From NCBI GenBank assembly GCA_963920765.1, contig OY987242.1, positions 5,482,789 to 5,546,788 on the forward strand: DNA of 64,000 nt, read 5' to 3'. The position numbers and the translations under genes were made by a program. The notes below the pieces were generated by a model that had not been told where the DNA came from, made no database searches, and saw only the letters and a list, made by a program, of their open reading frames with translations. This stretch comes from Ulota crispa. Lineage: Eukaryota; Streptophyta; Bryopsida; Orthotrichales; Orthotrichaceae. This document shows positions 1 to 12,480 of the stretch, piece after piece; the stretch's first letter is position 1; the number at the start of each line of letters is the position of its first letter.

Positions 1-1
1 A

Positions 2-1409
2 CCTCTAAAGGACAATTGTCCATTCAACATTAAGTTGAAAGTTAAGATAGGTTCCTATGAAGTCAATTTTTGGTTGATGTTTTTGAAATTTGGAGACAAG
101 GAGCACACAATGAATACTTTTGTGTGAAAAAAAAACTCCAATTGGATGTTCAAGTAAAAAGTTTTGATGCTTGGAATGATGCACATTGTTTGGGCAGCTT
201 GGTGAAAAAAGAGATTACTAAAGAAAAAAAGTTGCCCAAAATTAGCTTCAATGGTGATTTTAGTGGAGGTTCATTCATGAAGGAGATTTGAAGACTATGG
301 ATAGTGGCAAAGCTTGAATTAGCATAATTTTGCATGCTTTAGTAATTTTCTTTAACAAAAAATCCTTCTTTTAGAAGATATGGGCTTTCATCATTTCATT
401 GTCTGGATTTGTATGAAAATAAATTTTGACTAAGCAAGAAATTTCTAAAGATTGGTTAGTGTGTAGATGTTTTCTTTGACCACCTTGTATTGTTGGCTCA
501 TTTAGAGTGAGCTAGGCATCTCAATTGCATCTAAAATTTTGCATTGACTGAACCCAACATCATATACTTATGAATGCCCAAAATCCCTGAGTTTGTGTAA
601 AGCAAAAAAATTAGCTAAGGGGGCTCAAAGTCTGTTGTCCCTTTTGGATAAGGCCAAAAAAACTTTTTGTGGAACTATGAATGTTACAATCTTTTAATTA
701 GCATGGTTACAAGGGTTGAAATTTTTTTCACACGTTTCTTGACTTGTATATTATACTTGAGTATGTAACCCCTAAGCGCTCAATCAACCATTTTTTGATC
801 CCTTCCCATTTTTTGCGGGCTGCTCAAGATGAAAAAAGAACTTTTAAAAAAAACTTAAATTTAAAAAAAAAAGAAAATCAAGTCTACTTTCCAACCCAAC
901 TTGAATCATGTCAATCCAAGTTAAACTCCACCAAGGAGAATTTTTCAAAGACAAACACTTCAATATTTGCTAGTGTTGTAAAATTTATTATTTCAAGAAA
1001 GCAATGATGTTCTCTCCTTTGAAAACATTGCATTTTTGAAGTTCACAATAGAATGTCTATTTTTAACCAATCATACCAAATTTTGAAATCTGAATTAAAT
1101 TTGTAATTTTGGTGAATATTAAATGGTAAATTCTTCTAAATTCATTAAATAAAAATCCAAAACTTTTTTTGAATGTTTGACTATATGGATAATTACTAAA
1201 CATCATGATTCTTGTTATCTCTTTTGAAGCAAGCTTCATCAAAGTTACACAAGTGTTATTTTATAATGCATTTATGTTTTGCCCTTACCCCCTTGGGCAT
1301 TTAGGGGTTAAAACTCAAAAAAATGTTCTTATTTTGAATTTTGAATAAATCATCAAAAAATGGCAGTTTTGGTCTTATTTCCTCTGTAACATCCTTCAAG
1401 TTTTAGGGG
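2..1409. mobile_element. Possible family A (TTAA) element, left edge at window start
   Basis: Position 2 begins CCTCTAAAGGAC, resembling the family A left end CCCCTAAAGGAC at 48,243. A right end TTTTAGGGG followed by TTAA occurs at 1,401-1,413. If the two belong together, the element encloses the smaller candidate at 769-1,307. The left flank is outside the window, so the pairing is uncertain. Confidence 0.35.
769..1307. mobile_element. Candidate family A (TTAA) element, 539 bp
   Basis: The left end CCCCTAAG is preceded by GTAA and the right end CATTTAGGGG is followed by TTAA (1,308-1,311). Ends match family A over about 8 bp only, and one target site is altered, so the support is moderate. 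No coding potential is seen inside. Confidence 0.4.
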
Positions 1410-1753
1410 TTAAGTGAATTGGCAATACATTAGTCATTTTCTCATGATGCAATGAGGAAGTTTTTTATTTGAAATTTGAATGGTGAAAAGTTAAAGACAA
1501 ACATTTGAAACATGTGAAAAAAAATTCAAGAGCTTTGAATTTACAAATTGCAAGATAATAGGGCTTAAATTTAGAAGAAAATATGTTTTCTTGATACCGC
1601 TCAAACATAGTTAACAAAGTTTGACTCCTCTTAGAATGTGATTTGAGAGCTCAAATATTATTTTTTTGTCAATTGTATACCATATTTTATTAGTTACATA
1701 CATGTCAAATTTCAAAAGTTGATGAGAGCTTTAGCATAAGATTCTCCAAAGAT

Positions 1754-1807
1754 GCCCAAATTGCCCAAATTGCCCAAATTGCCCAAATTGCCCAAATTGC
1801 CCAAGTT
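1754..1807. repeat. Six tandem copies of GCCCAAATT (9 bp)
   Basis: Five exact units followed by GCCCAAGTT. The same GCCCAA word recurs throughout the neighbouring family A elements, including just inside their ends, so the array may derive from such an element. Confidence 0.9.
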
Positions 1808-2117
1808 CTTTTGAGCAGCATAACTTTTGAATCAAGCATCCAATAGGGGACAATTTATATTCCCAATTGGAGGATACTTATTTAAAACCTTGTGTAACAA
1901 TTTTTAGAACATCCAATAAAAGTTGACTTTGTATATATGACCCTACCCAAGTTCTTAAGTGTCCTTTGAACAAACACTTTGGAGTTAACCTATGTGCGGC
2001 TTACCAAGATTGGAGTTTTAAAATGAACCTCTTTTGTACATATGGGTGACACAAGGTTCTTGATTGAGATTGGGTATGTCTACTTTACCCATTAACTTAA
2101 GTGGCTCTATAACCAAG

Positions 2118-2475
2118 TACAAAGAGTTTGGGGGCAACAAATTGTTTTTTTAATGTATGAAAATAAGAAATAATTGGATTGGAAATTTTTCATAATTTTA
2201 TTTGCAAAACTGAAATTATTGTGAGTTATGAGAGTCAAAAAGTGCTTTGGACCCATTGCTAACCTCTAAACTCGTGCAATTTAAATAACATGCACACTAT
2301 TTTTTGCTTATTACTTTCTACTTCACTTTGGGACATGTGATATGACTTAAGTGATCCCAACCTTGAAAAAGACAATAAATATACATTCTAAAGCACCTAT
2401 TCTTGCTCAAATTGGAAACATGGCACCCTATTGGTTGGATATGGGGTGTTGTTGGCAATGGGTGCTTCCACCTTA
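2118..2475 (+). repeat. Dispersed repeat G, copy 1
   Basis: This roughly 350-bp block recurs in the same orientation at 29,800-30,152, from TACAAAGAGTTTG to GCTTCCACCTTA, with scattered substitutions. Neither coding capacity nor clear terminal repeats were found; it may be part of a longer decayed transposon. Confidence 0.7.
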
Positions 2476-2599
2476 TCTCTTGTCACCCTCCTAATATTTC
2501 CTCCCCCTAATTTTTGGATGATAAGCAATAATTATAGTGTGTGTCAGCATCTACCTTTACTTTCTTCTCTCATAACTACAAGAAATGTTGTCCATAGTG

Positions 2600-2722
2600 A
2601 CATGTCCAAATTGACTAAAATGTCCAAATTGATAGAATTTTGACAAAAATATGTCCAAATTGACAATAAAATGTCTAAATTAGGGTGCCCTAATTGGCAA
2701 AAAATGTCCAAATTGACAATGC
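2600..2722. repeat. Degenerate tandem repeat of ATGTCCAAATTGAC
   Basis: Four to five diverged units centred on TGTCCAAATTGA separated by short A-rich spacers. It resembles the GCCCAAATT repeat at 1,754 in its CCAAATT core. Confidence 0.6.
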
Positions 2723-2918
2723 TCCTTTTAGTGCAAGTAAGCCATATTCAAAGGGGTCATTGAACCCTATACAAGCTATATTTTCTATACGGATTAGCAA
2801 GTAGTCTTAGTAAATGATAATTTACTTATTGCTCTTGAAAGTTCCATGACTTGTGATTGGTTGGAAGTATTTTTAGTAAGTTATACTATTAGGGATATAA
2901 GTGGCCATCCCCTCTTGA

Positions 2919-2945
2919 CCCCTAAAGGCCCAAGGGGTGTTTTCA
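2919..2945. mobile_element. Family A left end without a recognised partner
   Basis: CCCCTAAAGGCCCAAGG preceded by TTGA matches the left ends at 9,621 and 45,065. No matching right end was found before the separate 73-bp element at 3,657, so the element is probably truncated. Confidence 0.4.
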
Positions 2946-3656
2946 CAAAAAGTTGTCAAAATTTTAATTTTTTTAACATGTTGATGTAAAATAAAAATTG
3001 GAATTGGTTTTGAAATTTCAACCATATGGTATTGTAGTGCATTATTTTTGTAATTTGTGCAACCAATTTTAGGCCATTTGACCACACATATTGAAAGATT
3101 CAAATGTTTAAAATTTCTAAAAAGTTTTTGTCCATTCTTGGAATGATCAACAAACTTTGGGCCTCTTTGGGTTGGCAAATTTTTTTCTATGGACATCCAA
3201 ATCTTGTTAAGTACATTCATAAAACAGTTCAAGGGCAAATTATGAGTCTAACTTACTCTAAATTGCCCTACAATACAAGGAAGTTTTAAATATTTGGCAA
3301 TACACAAAGAAGTTTAGAACAATTTTGAGTGCTTGGAGTTCTTTCTTTTTTGAAAATCTAAACAACCAAAAGATTGATTCAACTACATTCCACATATCCT
3401 AGATTTTTTTTTTTTAAATAAATAAATGTACTAATGCATGTAATTCAAAACACAGTGTCATTTCTTAGTGTGCACAATTTTCATGATTTCTACTAAACGA
3501 ATGCATGTCACCACTCAAAAATGCTTTCCACTTCTAACACACTTAGCTATATTGAACCACAATGTTATACTCTATGAGTGTGCCCTTGAGCTTTTAAAAA
3601 GGAAATGTAACTTTGTAGTAATAAAAAAAAATTGAGCCTTTTTTTATAAGACTTAA

Positions 3657-3729
3657 CCCCTAAACATCCAAGAGGACATTTTTTGTCCCTGCAAATACAT
3701 GTGACCCCTGTCCCCCATACACTTAGGGG
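3657..3729. mobile_element. Family A micro-element, 73 bp
   Basis: TTAA occurs on both sides (3,653-3,656 and 3,730-3,733). The ends are CCCCTAAACATCCAAG and, on the complement, CCCCTAAGTGTATGGGG. It is the same size class as the copies at 18,146 and 47,105. Confidence 0.7.
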
Positions 3730-3733
3730 TTAA

Positions 3734-4572
3734 ACATTTCTTGCTTCTATGTGTGAATTTCATCATGTGTTCACATGTGTTTATGAGCTTGAAGTGGATT
3801 TTCTTGAAAAGAAAAAGTAATTTTGTATCGATGAACAAAAGAGTGAAAGAGGCCTTGTAGAGCCTTGGCCAATTGGGGCAACCACTAGGGCAAAACTGGC
3901 CAATTGGACAATTTTCTTGCTTGCTCAACCCAACCCACCCAAGGTGCCCAAGCTACCCAAAAACTTTCAAGCATGATATCTAAAATCTAACCATTGGATT
4001 TGAATTAAATATTTTTGACATGACAAGGGTGAAAACACCTACCTTTTGTTGCAATTTTGAAAACACTTGTTGAAATTTGAGTAGTTCTAAACGTTGATTC
4101 TAGCTCCATTTGACCAACTGGGAGTGGTCCCTTCCTATTTAACCAAGACATTGTCAACACTTGGCAGTTTTTTGCCAAAAAAAAATGCCCTCATGGGGTA
4201 TATGTCCATAGTATTTTATTGTTTACAGTTCTACAAAACACAAGAGGTTCAAGGCTAGGCCACACATGACCACAAACCAGTTGTTTTGTGACCCTGTGGA
4301 GTCAAGAGTTTAGGATTCTCCCCTTTCAAGACCTTTTTTTTTTTGGAACTCCAATCCTAAACGTTGGTTTGTGAAGCTTTCAAACAAGCACTTCAAACTG
4401 CAGTTTCTTTATTGGGCATGGACATTTTAAAAGAGTGCCAAATGGCACTTTCTCACATACTCTATTATTACATGTGTGGGATTACATTTCCAGTTCATTT
4501 TGTCCCAAGGACTCACACAAAGATTTAGGGAGTATGAACTTTTATTTCTTAAATCAAATGAACTCCATTTAG

Positions 4573-4614
<42 letters not shown>

Positions 4615-6880
4615 TTAATTTTATTCTATTTTTTATATTTTGTGTTTCAAGAGTTTGTTTTTGTACTTTGTTTTACAAAATTGAAAAGATTTAAGTTGGA
4701 GGAATGTTTACATTGATTTTTAGTAAAAGTTAAGTTTGATTGCATTTTTTTGTAAGATTGATGAGTCATTTCATTTTATTGCGTGATACACAATGATTAT
4801 GTAAATAATTTTTGTTAGTTTTTTTGAAAAATCGCATAAAAAGAGTGATTCTAAAAGAATGGGTAAAAACATAAGGAAATGACATGTTTAATACAACGCA
4901 CATGGCATTCAATAATTTGATTTTTTTTCTTTTTGTATGTTTGTTGGGACATTTTACTTTATTTTAAGAAAAAATCATAAAGAATATTGAAATTAAAAAA
5001 GGTTACAAAATCTTCAACTAAGTTGCAAGATTCTTAACTCCTAGCATAGGTGTAAAATATGTAAATTTTCAAATATAATACTTTATTAGGTATATACAAA
5101 AAATAAACATTTAAGCCACACATGCTTCATGTGAAAGTTTAAGTTTTGTGTTGTGTATACATTTTGTATTAATAAATCATCATTTTAGTATTATGCAAAT
5201 CCAACTCCAACTAAAAATAACACATTTTGATTTTGTAGCATTTTAATTTCAAGGTCACCATCTCTTGTTGTAGACTTGTAGTAACCTTATTATTTTTTTC
5301 TTAATACAAGAAAAGAGGGTTGAGGTCAAGTGGCATGCCATTTTGTGGGGTTATGGTGAATACTCTTTTATTTTTTACTTGCTAAAAAATGTAAGGATTT
5401 TAGACATTTATCAAGAGATTAAATTTGGAAGTTTTGAGTTCACATTTGGATTCAAAGATCTGGTTTTAGTCTAGAACAATGAAGGAGAACAAAACTGACC
5501 ATTGTCAACATTAGGGTAGATTTTTATTTTTAGTTTTTTTTTTTTTTTTTTTTTAATTAACCGTAGCACCCACAAAACAACATATCATCTAACCCTAGCC
5601 ATAAAAAATGTTGTTTTCTATGTCATGTGGCCTGAATTTTAGGAACCAGTTGCTAAAACCGCAGTTTTTGAAAATCGTTTGTTCAAACAACTGGTTTATG
5701 GGCATGTGTGGCCCCCAGCAGCATTGATCCAAGTAGTTCTAAATGCTAATTCCAACTCTAACTGTGTCTCCTCATCTTATTGAAATTTTTACATGTAACG
5801 CCATGTGGCCACTCTTGTATGGACAGTCGCAACCTAGGCATTCCTAAATACTCATTTGATCAAGGGTAGTTCATTATGAAACCGTTGGCAACATCTCTCA
5901 TTCCAGAGAAACTAGATAAGGAAGCCTCTAAGTATACCCAAGGGGTGGTATTTGTAAAAGTACATAAGTTCTTTTGATCAAATAATGGGAACTCTAAAGT
6001 ACCCTAAAAGTGCTTTTTCCAAGAATCATAATGTGGACCATTATAATTTTGGGCCAATAGGTGATATCTTCTGCAGACTTCTTTAGTGGCTTTACATGTC
6101 CAAAAATATGTGCCTGTTTGACTCTTCCTTATAAAGTAATGGATTTTGAGTGACAAATGTAGCCCATTTGAATGTCAATGGGTTTAGAAATAAGTTTAGT
6201 GAATGGCTTTATATAGTTTTGCAATACCATGAGTAAATTAACAAAGGAGGTGAAGACACCGTTCAAGTACCCCAAGCATGGTATTTTGTCATCTTTCATG
6301 ACAGTTATGGGTGCTCCATCTTACTATTGAAGTAATTGTTTAAGCTAGTTTTCCAAGCACATGAGCACACTGAAGGCTTCAATAAGCGTCTTTTTTAGCA
6401 TCTCCTACTCACAACCATACATTTTTAGTGCTTTTGAATTTTGAAAATTTTGTGTGCACTAATTCTTACAAACTTTTAAATTGATGCCAATATTTTTGGT
6501 TTTCTCTTGCTTACTTGATTATTTTTTTTTCAGAGTTCAGCAATTAATTTTCCTACTCCAAAGTCCTTAGGATCACGCTTATGGGCGCTTCTACCTTAAT
6601 TTCCTAACTCAGCACATTTTCGAGAATGATTCACTTCTTCTCATAAGTCAGGATACCTCATATTTGTTATTTTGGTGAATATCTGTGCCAAAGTAGGAAG
6701 TTTCAGTGCTGGAAATTTACAATTTTAGTCAAGTTCTTGAAAATTTGGCGGTTTCAAGAGTACCCATGTTGTGACATTGAATAACTCAAAGCTCTCAAAA
6801 CTCGGACTACTATAGACTTGAGAATATCAATTTTGTTAAAACTGATAACATACCATTATTTTGGTGTTGTTCAGCCAGCA
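3734..6880. other. AT-rich intergenic DNA, no gene recognised
   Basis: No open frame with recognisable protein similarity. It contains a (TA)n microsatellite at 4,579-4,608 and a poly(T) run near 5,537-5,554. A GCTTATGGGCGCTTCTACCTTA sequence near 6,578-6,599 resembles one end of family B but its partner was not found. Confidence 0.4.
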
Positions 6881-7379
6881 CGGCCTAAATCCAAAAGCTG
6901 TAACGGTTCTAGATTGTGGACTGAAATTAGATTTTTGTGAAGATAAGTGTCATAAATTTTGACACATGAATGCTGCCAATTCAACAAATTTGACATTTGA
7001 ATTTTTTAACAAAAGCGTGAAAAAAAATGGCAATCTTTACCATTAGAATGAAATTTAATCCTATAGCAGTCAAGTGCTTAAATGAGATTTGAGTCACTCA
7101 ATTAAAAAAACACCCAATGTGAACGATAGTTCTCAAACCAAACAGCACAAACCCCATTCGCACGGCGGAACATCATGGACTGTTAAAAGGTTGAATCTTG
7201 GGGAAACCTAGACTTTAATCCAGAATTCGCCACAAAACCCGTTGTTGCAATAAAATTGTAAACCGTGTTCAAACACGCAAAAAACAAGAAAAACCAGTAG
7301 TTCTTTCGGATCAACTTTTCACTATCTGAATGGAAAATCCCACGATTGTCGCCCTAGAAAATCTGTTGTTGCAAAGGTT

Positions 7380-7960
7380 TTCCAATTCTATCAGCTAAGT
7401 AAGATATGAGGCTCGTGAATCAACCATCTAATGGAAAGTGCGCTTCTGTGGAAAAATAAAGGCAACCTGGCAAAATGGAAATATTTTTTGGTAGAAAGTT
7501 GAAGAAGAGACAGTTATGTGGCCATTTAAATTGAAAGTTTTATGAGTTAGTATGAATTAATTACTATCTATCAAAGCAAAAGGTGCATAGGTATCTATTC
7601 TTGATCATAGGTGGCAGCATTCATGATTCAAAAGCAACTTGTAACTGAAGCACATGAGTCCTAAAAGCAACCACTACAAAGCTAAGAATGCTCCAATAAG
7701 GCTCTTAAAGTGTGCAAGTACCCATTTCATATTCAAATACTCATATTATGATTGAAAACGCATTTTCATTTATTTTAGTATGACATATATCTATATTTTA
7801 GTGAAAAACAAATTTGAACAATTATGACCAATAAGCACACTAAGCAGTGGCTCATGTCACTCTCTTAAATTCTTGAAACCGTGCATGCACAAGTACAATG
7901 TCTAAATATATGTAGAAAATGAAACTCATTTATGAAGCTCTGTGCACAATTTTCAGCAAC
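7380..7960. repeat. Dispersed repeat F, copy 1
   Basis: Matches 43,590-44,120 in reverse orientation over several hundred bp, including the AGTATGACATATATC region and the TTAAATTGAAAG region. Divergence is substantial. The repeat has no coding frame; ends are unclear. Related sequence blocks also recur at 6,885-7,000, 8,320-8,420 and, reversed, about 13,020-13,145. Confidence 0.6.
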
Positions 7961-8579
7961 CCTACCTGAGCAGTTCAAAATGAGCGGGCGCAATTTGAGC
8001 AGACTACCTTACTACATAACCGGCAAAGCCATGGAGTGACAAACTGATTACGGAAAGTAACCCTCTTCAACAAACAAACTATATTGAAACCATTCAATCT
8101 TGGAGATTTGCATTTCTCTCAAAAAGGCAAACAAAAGAAAAGGTTATGACTTTTACCACCTTCCCTCTTTCTAATTACCATGTGCCATGTGACAATATAA
8201 GGGTTATGTAACTCAGAACTCTCTAATCCTAGCTTCAATCTATATCAATCTTAGATTTATGCATCATCAACCTCAAAATCTCACTTTGACAAATAAAATG
8301 AAGGTCAGTTTAACTTTGAACTGCATGGCCTAATTTTTGGACTGAAATCAAACCTTTATGAAAACACGTGTTACAATTTTTGCCGCATGAATACCACCAA
8401 TTTAACAACATTGACAGAGTAGTGTAAGTTGTGAGCAAGTATATTGAACACCAAAAGTGAGAAGATGTGCGGAGATGGGTACCCTGCTCTAAAACCCTAA
8501 ACTTCGCCAAAGCAGCAAGTATAATCCACACCCACATTCTTCCGACTTTCAGCAACATCTAGAAAACATATTTCAGACC

Positions 8580-9340
8580 AGAAGTAGTAGTTAAACAGAG
8601 GCGAGCAGAGCAGAGCAGAGCAGAGCAAGGTCTAATCTAATCATGGAAAGGAGCAAAGTAATGAGCAAGGGGAGTGAATCATGGCTTGTTACCCTAATCA
8701 CTTCACAGCGGCCATGGACACGTGCTGGGAGACATGCGTGTCACGTACCACATCCTCAACCCGCACTCTGCTTTAATTCGTTGTCGACGTCCGAATCCCA
8801 GCATGCCTGCCGCCGGGCCAAGGGAGACAGCTCAACACGTTGCAAGCAACTGTAGATGATGTAGAAATTATTGTGTAGAGAATTAATGCGTGTTCGCTTC
8901 ATGAGTTCGTGCCACCAGAGAGTCCGGTCATGCATGGTGTGACCGTGGACTCTACCTACCTAGCTAGATCGATTCAACGTCGTAGTAACCACCACGACCG
9001 GGAGCTGCGATCAAGTTCCACTCCTCAAGCCTGAAACCTCGATCGTTCATGTTCGTAATGTTGACGAAGAAGTTTGCGGAAACTGGGGTTACACTGGTTC
9101 TGATTTTCACAGCTCTGTGCTCTTTATTGTTACCCTTTCGATCAGCAACGAACATGCCCTGATTGGATTTTTGTGAGTGGCAGAAACTTCATGACATTGG
9201 CATTTGAACATGAAGGGCACCCCTAAATGCGGTTGCCTATCAAAAGTGTTGGCTGTATTCATACGAGGTCCATTTAGTACAGGAAGAAATAGCTTTATGA
9301 CAAATGTCAAATGATCCCCAAACAATCCGAATGATGACCG
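8580..9340. other. GC-richer island, unidentified
   Basis: Composition rises sharply here. It contains an (AGAGC)n tract (8,602-8,627), a CACGTG G-box (8,719-8,724) and several short open frames on both strands that I do not recognise. It could be a decayed gene or promoter. Confidence 0.35.
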
Positions 9341-9394
9341 GTAGTATGCTTGTGGCTTGGCTTGAAATTTATATTTAACTCGTTATTTGTTAAA

Positions 9395-10789
9395 TTGTGA
9401 AAAAGAGTACATTTTGGGAATTTTGAAGGATTAAGGTGATCATCTTAATTTGAGCTCTAGTGTTTTTTTTGGAACACATGTCCTCACTTGAGAGGAGGAA
9501 TTTGCAAGGGAAAAAATCCTAGTGGCTCAGACTAAACTTGATACCTTTGAATATGGTTTAAGGTGGCTATTTTGGATTAAGATGAGGTACAAAATGGTAC
9601 CCATCGTTTTCCCATTTTAACCCCTAAAGGCCCAAGGAACCCACTTTGGGCTTTATGAGAACTTGGGCAGGCTTTATTGATTTCATAATTTGGAAATTTT
9701 TCTTGAAATTTTTAGGATGGATGTTACTCATCATGATCTACATGTGAAACTTTATTTCATGTCATTCCAATAAGTATTGCAAAAGTTAGAAGGTTTTTCA
9801 ATTTCAATGTCAAACCAAGCAGCAAAAAATATATTCTATTTTTTTTTATATAATTTTTTATAGAATTGTATAGATTGATACCTACTCAAAAAAACTAAAT
9901 CACTCAATTCCAAATAATGAGGAAAGAATTACAAGGAGTTTTCTTTTGCAAGCAATGAAGGTAGGAAGAGGGTAGAAAAAACATATAAAGTTATCTTTTA
10001 CTCTCAATTTTGAAAAATTACAAATGAAAATGAAAACTAAAGTTACTAATAGTATGTTAGAGCATTCTCACCATTGGGATTAACAATTTTCAAATTCTTC
10101 CATAACTTATTAGCATATTAGTTATATCTTTCATTCATCAATACCTTTCACTTTACAATTTTTGTAAAAATGAATCCAAATTTTTTTTTTGTTAATTTTT
10201 TTATATATGCTTTTAACCCATTTTCCAACAAATTGCAAAAACTGCACAAGAAATACAACATATGTGTTTTTTTTCTAAAAAGTTTGAAAATCAAAACTTC
10301 ACCTTTTGGAAGGACTAGAAAAACCTACATTTTGAAGTTTAGGCACATTGATCTTGCAATTGGTGGGGATATTCATTCTGAAATTTTGGGACAATGTACT
10401 TGTGCAAGTCAACCAAAGGATCCTATGGTTGGATTTGTTAAAATATAAGTTTCAATGAAGATTTTGACCCTGGTTTGGGGACTAGTATTTTGAAGCAGTT
10501 TTGGGCCTCTAAACACAAAAGAATTTTAGGGGTTAATGAATAACGAGTTAAATGCAATATGCAGTAAAAGGGGAAAAACATGTGTACCATTTTGTATTTC
10601 ACCTTAATCCCAAAATAGACACCTTAAACTAGATTCGAAGGTATCAAATTCAGTCTGAGCCACTAAGATTTTTTCCCTCACAAATTCCTCCTCTCAAGTG
10701 AGGCCACGTGTACCCAAAAAAATGCTGGAGCTCAAATTAGGGTAACCACCCTAATTCTACAAAAGTCCCAAAATGTAAGCTTTTTCCCT
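9395..10789. mobile_element. Family E foldback element interrupted by a family A element
   Basis: Left arm about 9,395-9,616 and right arm about 10,537-10,789 are long inverted repeats, with landmarks GTACATTTTGGGA, CTCACTTGAGAGGAGGAATT and GTGGCTCAGACT on one strand and their complements on the other. The family A element 9,621-10,532 sits between the arms. Without it the host would be about 480 bp, nearly all inverted repeat. Long arms suggest a Mutator-like or foldback origin. Confidence 0.75.
9621..10532. mobile_element. Family A (TTAA) element, 912 bp, nested in a foldback
   Basis: TTAA is duplicated exactly (9,617-9,620 and 10,533-10,536). Ends are CCCCTAAAGGCCCAAGG and, complemented, CCCCTAAAATTC. 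Just inside the right end a second GGCCCAA word occurs. The interior is AT-rich with no transposase frame, so the element is non-autonomous. Confidence 0.8.
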
Positions 10790-10818
10790 TTTTAATGAAT
10801 ATTACATTGTTATTTACA

Positions 10819-10878
10819 GCTCCAATGAGATTCATGTGCTACCCAAGTACCTCATCCGTATACAATACAAGAGAGCGT
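10819..10878. repeat. Short dispersed repeat shared with 30,182-30,250
   Basis: A roughly 60-bp block with ATTCATGTGCTA and CATCCGTAT landmarks occurs in reverse orientation near 30,182-30,250. Ends and type are unknown. Confidence 0.5.
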
Positions 10879-10959
10879 ATCCAATACAGCAACATCCTTT
10901 AAAAGGGGTTAAAATTCTAAACCTGAAACCGTCTTAGAAAAGTTCTAGTGCAATGTCAG

Positions 10960-12480
10960 TGACCTTTTGACAATGAATACGGTTGCATTGAAGAAGTTCG
11001 ATCTAACACGTGTTGTTGAGATCGAAGTGCAGTTTGGTGTTGGAAACTCCGAGACTGTGCGTTGCCTCGGCCCCTTGAGATCTTCGCTGGCTCCACTGAG
11101 AGTATAAAATCACACCAGGCTCGCTCGATCGATCGTACTAAATAATTAGTAAATAATTAATGTTATACACACTGGGTATATGGTTTCGTAATACATGTGA
11201 CCACTGTGGATATATTTCCATTAAATAGCTAGTTTCAGTTTGGCAAAAGTTTGACGTCTAGATACCGGGGAATCGAAATCTAGGATAGTGTAGATCTAAT
11301 GTTTCAGTGGGGTGACTGAAATTACTCCACTTTCAAGGGATTTATGGTGTAGTACCACGTGTGGTCAAGACTGTTGTCCCGGTGTACTCGATACCATTCA
11401 AGTTATGACGCACCGGCAGTTTCGATTACATCGGCGAGGGTATCGCCTGGCATTTGTTCAGGCTAATATGCAGCTTGCTTCGGCCGTGCGAAAAAAATTC
11501 CATAAAAAGCCGGTAGAGTTGAGGGTCTTGCTCTCCAGTTGCCCTCAGTAAGCTCGCTTGTGGACCAACTGCTATGTCGACTTTAGTTTCGATGGTTTAT
11601 TACAAGCCCCGGTGAAAGGATACAAGTGCATGCTCATGTGGCGTGTTTCATACAGAGAGTCAAAAATGGGGTCGACATTCAAGCATACATCGCTCTTAAC
11701 ACTAGCCTAGTGTTATTCGTTAATTTGGGAAAAACAGGGGTCCCACTTTGTTTTCCCCTCAAACCTAAAAAGTTACTTTAAAATCAGATTCAAAGGTATC
11801 AGATTCAATCTGAGCCACTAAGATTTTTTCCCTCACAAATCCCTCCTCTCAAGTGAGGGCACATAGTGAGGACACATGTCAGTTTGAGGTGATCATCTCA
11901 AACTTCCTAACTCACTTCTTGAAAGTCCCAAAATGTACCATTTTTCCCAAATTCGTTTAGGATGAGTACGTACGTACAATCTGAGTCTCCAGATGGGCGC
12001 CTGTAAGAAAACCCCATTTTAATGAATATGGCGTTACCATGTAAACGTGAGGTCTTCATTGATTTCCTGAAGTCGAACAGTTCACATCCATTCACAGTCG
12101 AAGCATTCCTCCAAATTCTGAATCAACCCTTTCATGTTGCGCAGTTACAACCCATCGTGATTAAGTTTAGCTCACCGACACTGGGGTCGATGACTCTTCG
12201 TAAATCAAACCTCCTTAAGCGAAAAATAACGAATTTTCGCAAAATGACAACACTCGCTATGTTGAAACTGACGGATTTTAGTAAACTTAAATGTTCTCAC
12301 TCCATGAAAATTAGCAGCTTATGACACCAGGGTCTAGTAATGGATTCCTGTAAAGAATCTGCAAGCATTTTCTCTGCGAGTTTCACATTCCTTACAAATC
12401 TCAGCATTTGCCACCCGGCAAGCTCTCGTCTGATTTCAAAAGAAAATGTGGATGAAGTTACGATGGAGTCGTGGTGAAGT
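10960..12480. other. GC-richer unidentified stretch with a TATA-like motif
   Basis: Composition is more gene-like than the surroundings. TATAAAAT occurs at 11,103-11,110, and open frames of 60-100 codons (for example 12,022-12,324 plus, ATG start) exist, but none resembles a known protein. The family E fragment at 11,724-11,951 lies within it. Confidence 0.3.
11724..11951. mobile_element. Family E element, short copy
   Basis: The ends are TTTGGGAAAAAC and, complemented, TTTGGGAAAAATGG. Its interior matches the right arm of the foldback at 9,395-10,789. The flanks ATTCGTTAA and ATTCGTTTA suggest a 9-bp target duplication, as is typical for Mutator-like elements. Confidence 0.65.

Noticed and set aside
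1754..1807. CRISPR-like array
   Set aside because: The 9-bp units are directly adjacent with no spacers, and the sequence is plant nuclear.
12022..12324. A 100-codon frame with an ATG start
   Set aside because: Length alone is not convincing, no domain is recognised, and the neighbouring sequence shows no exon signals I trust. It is mentioned only within the surrounding island.
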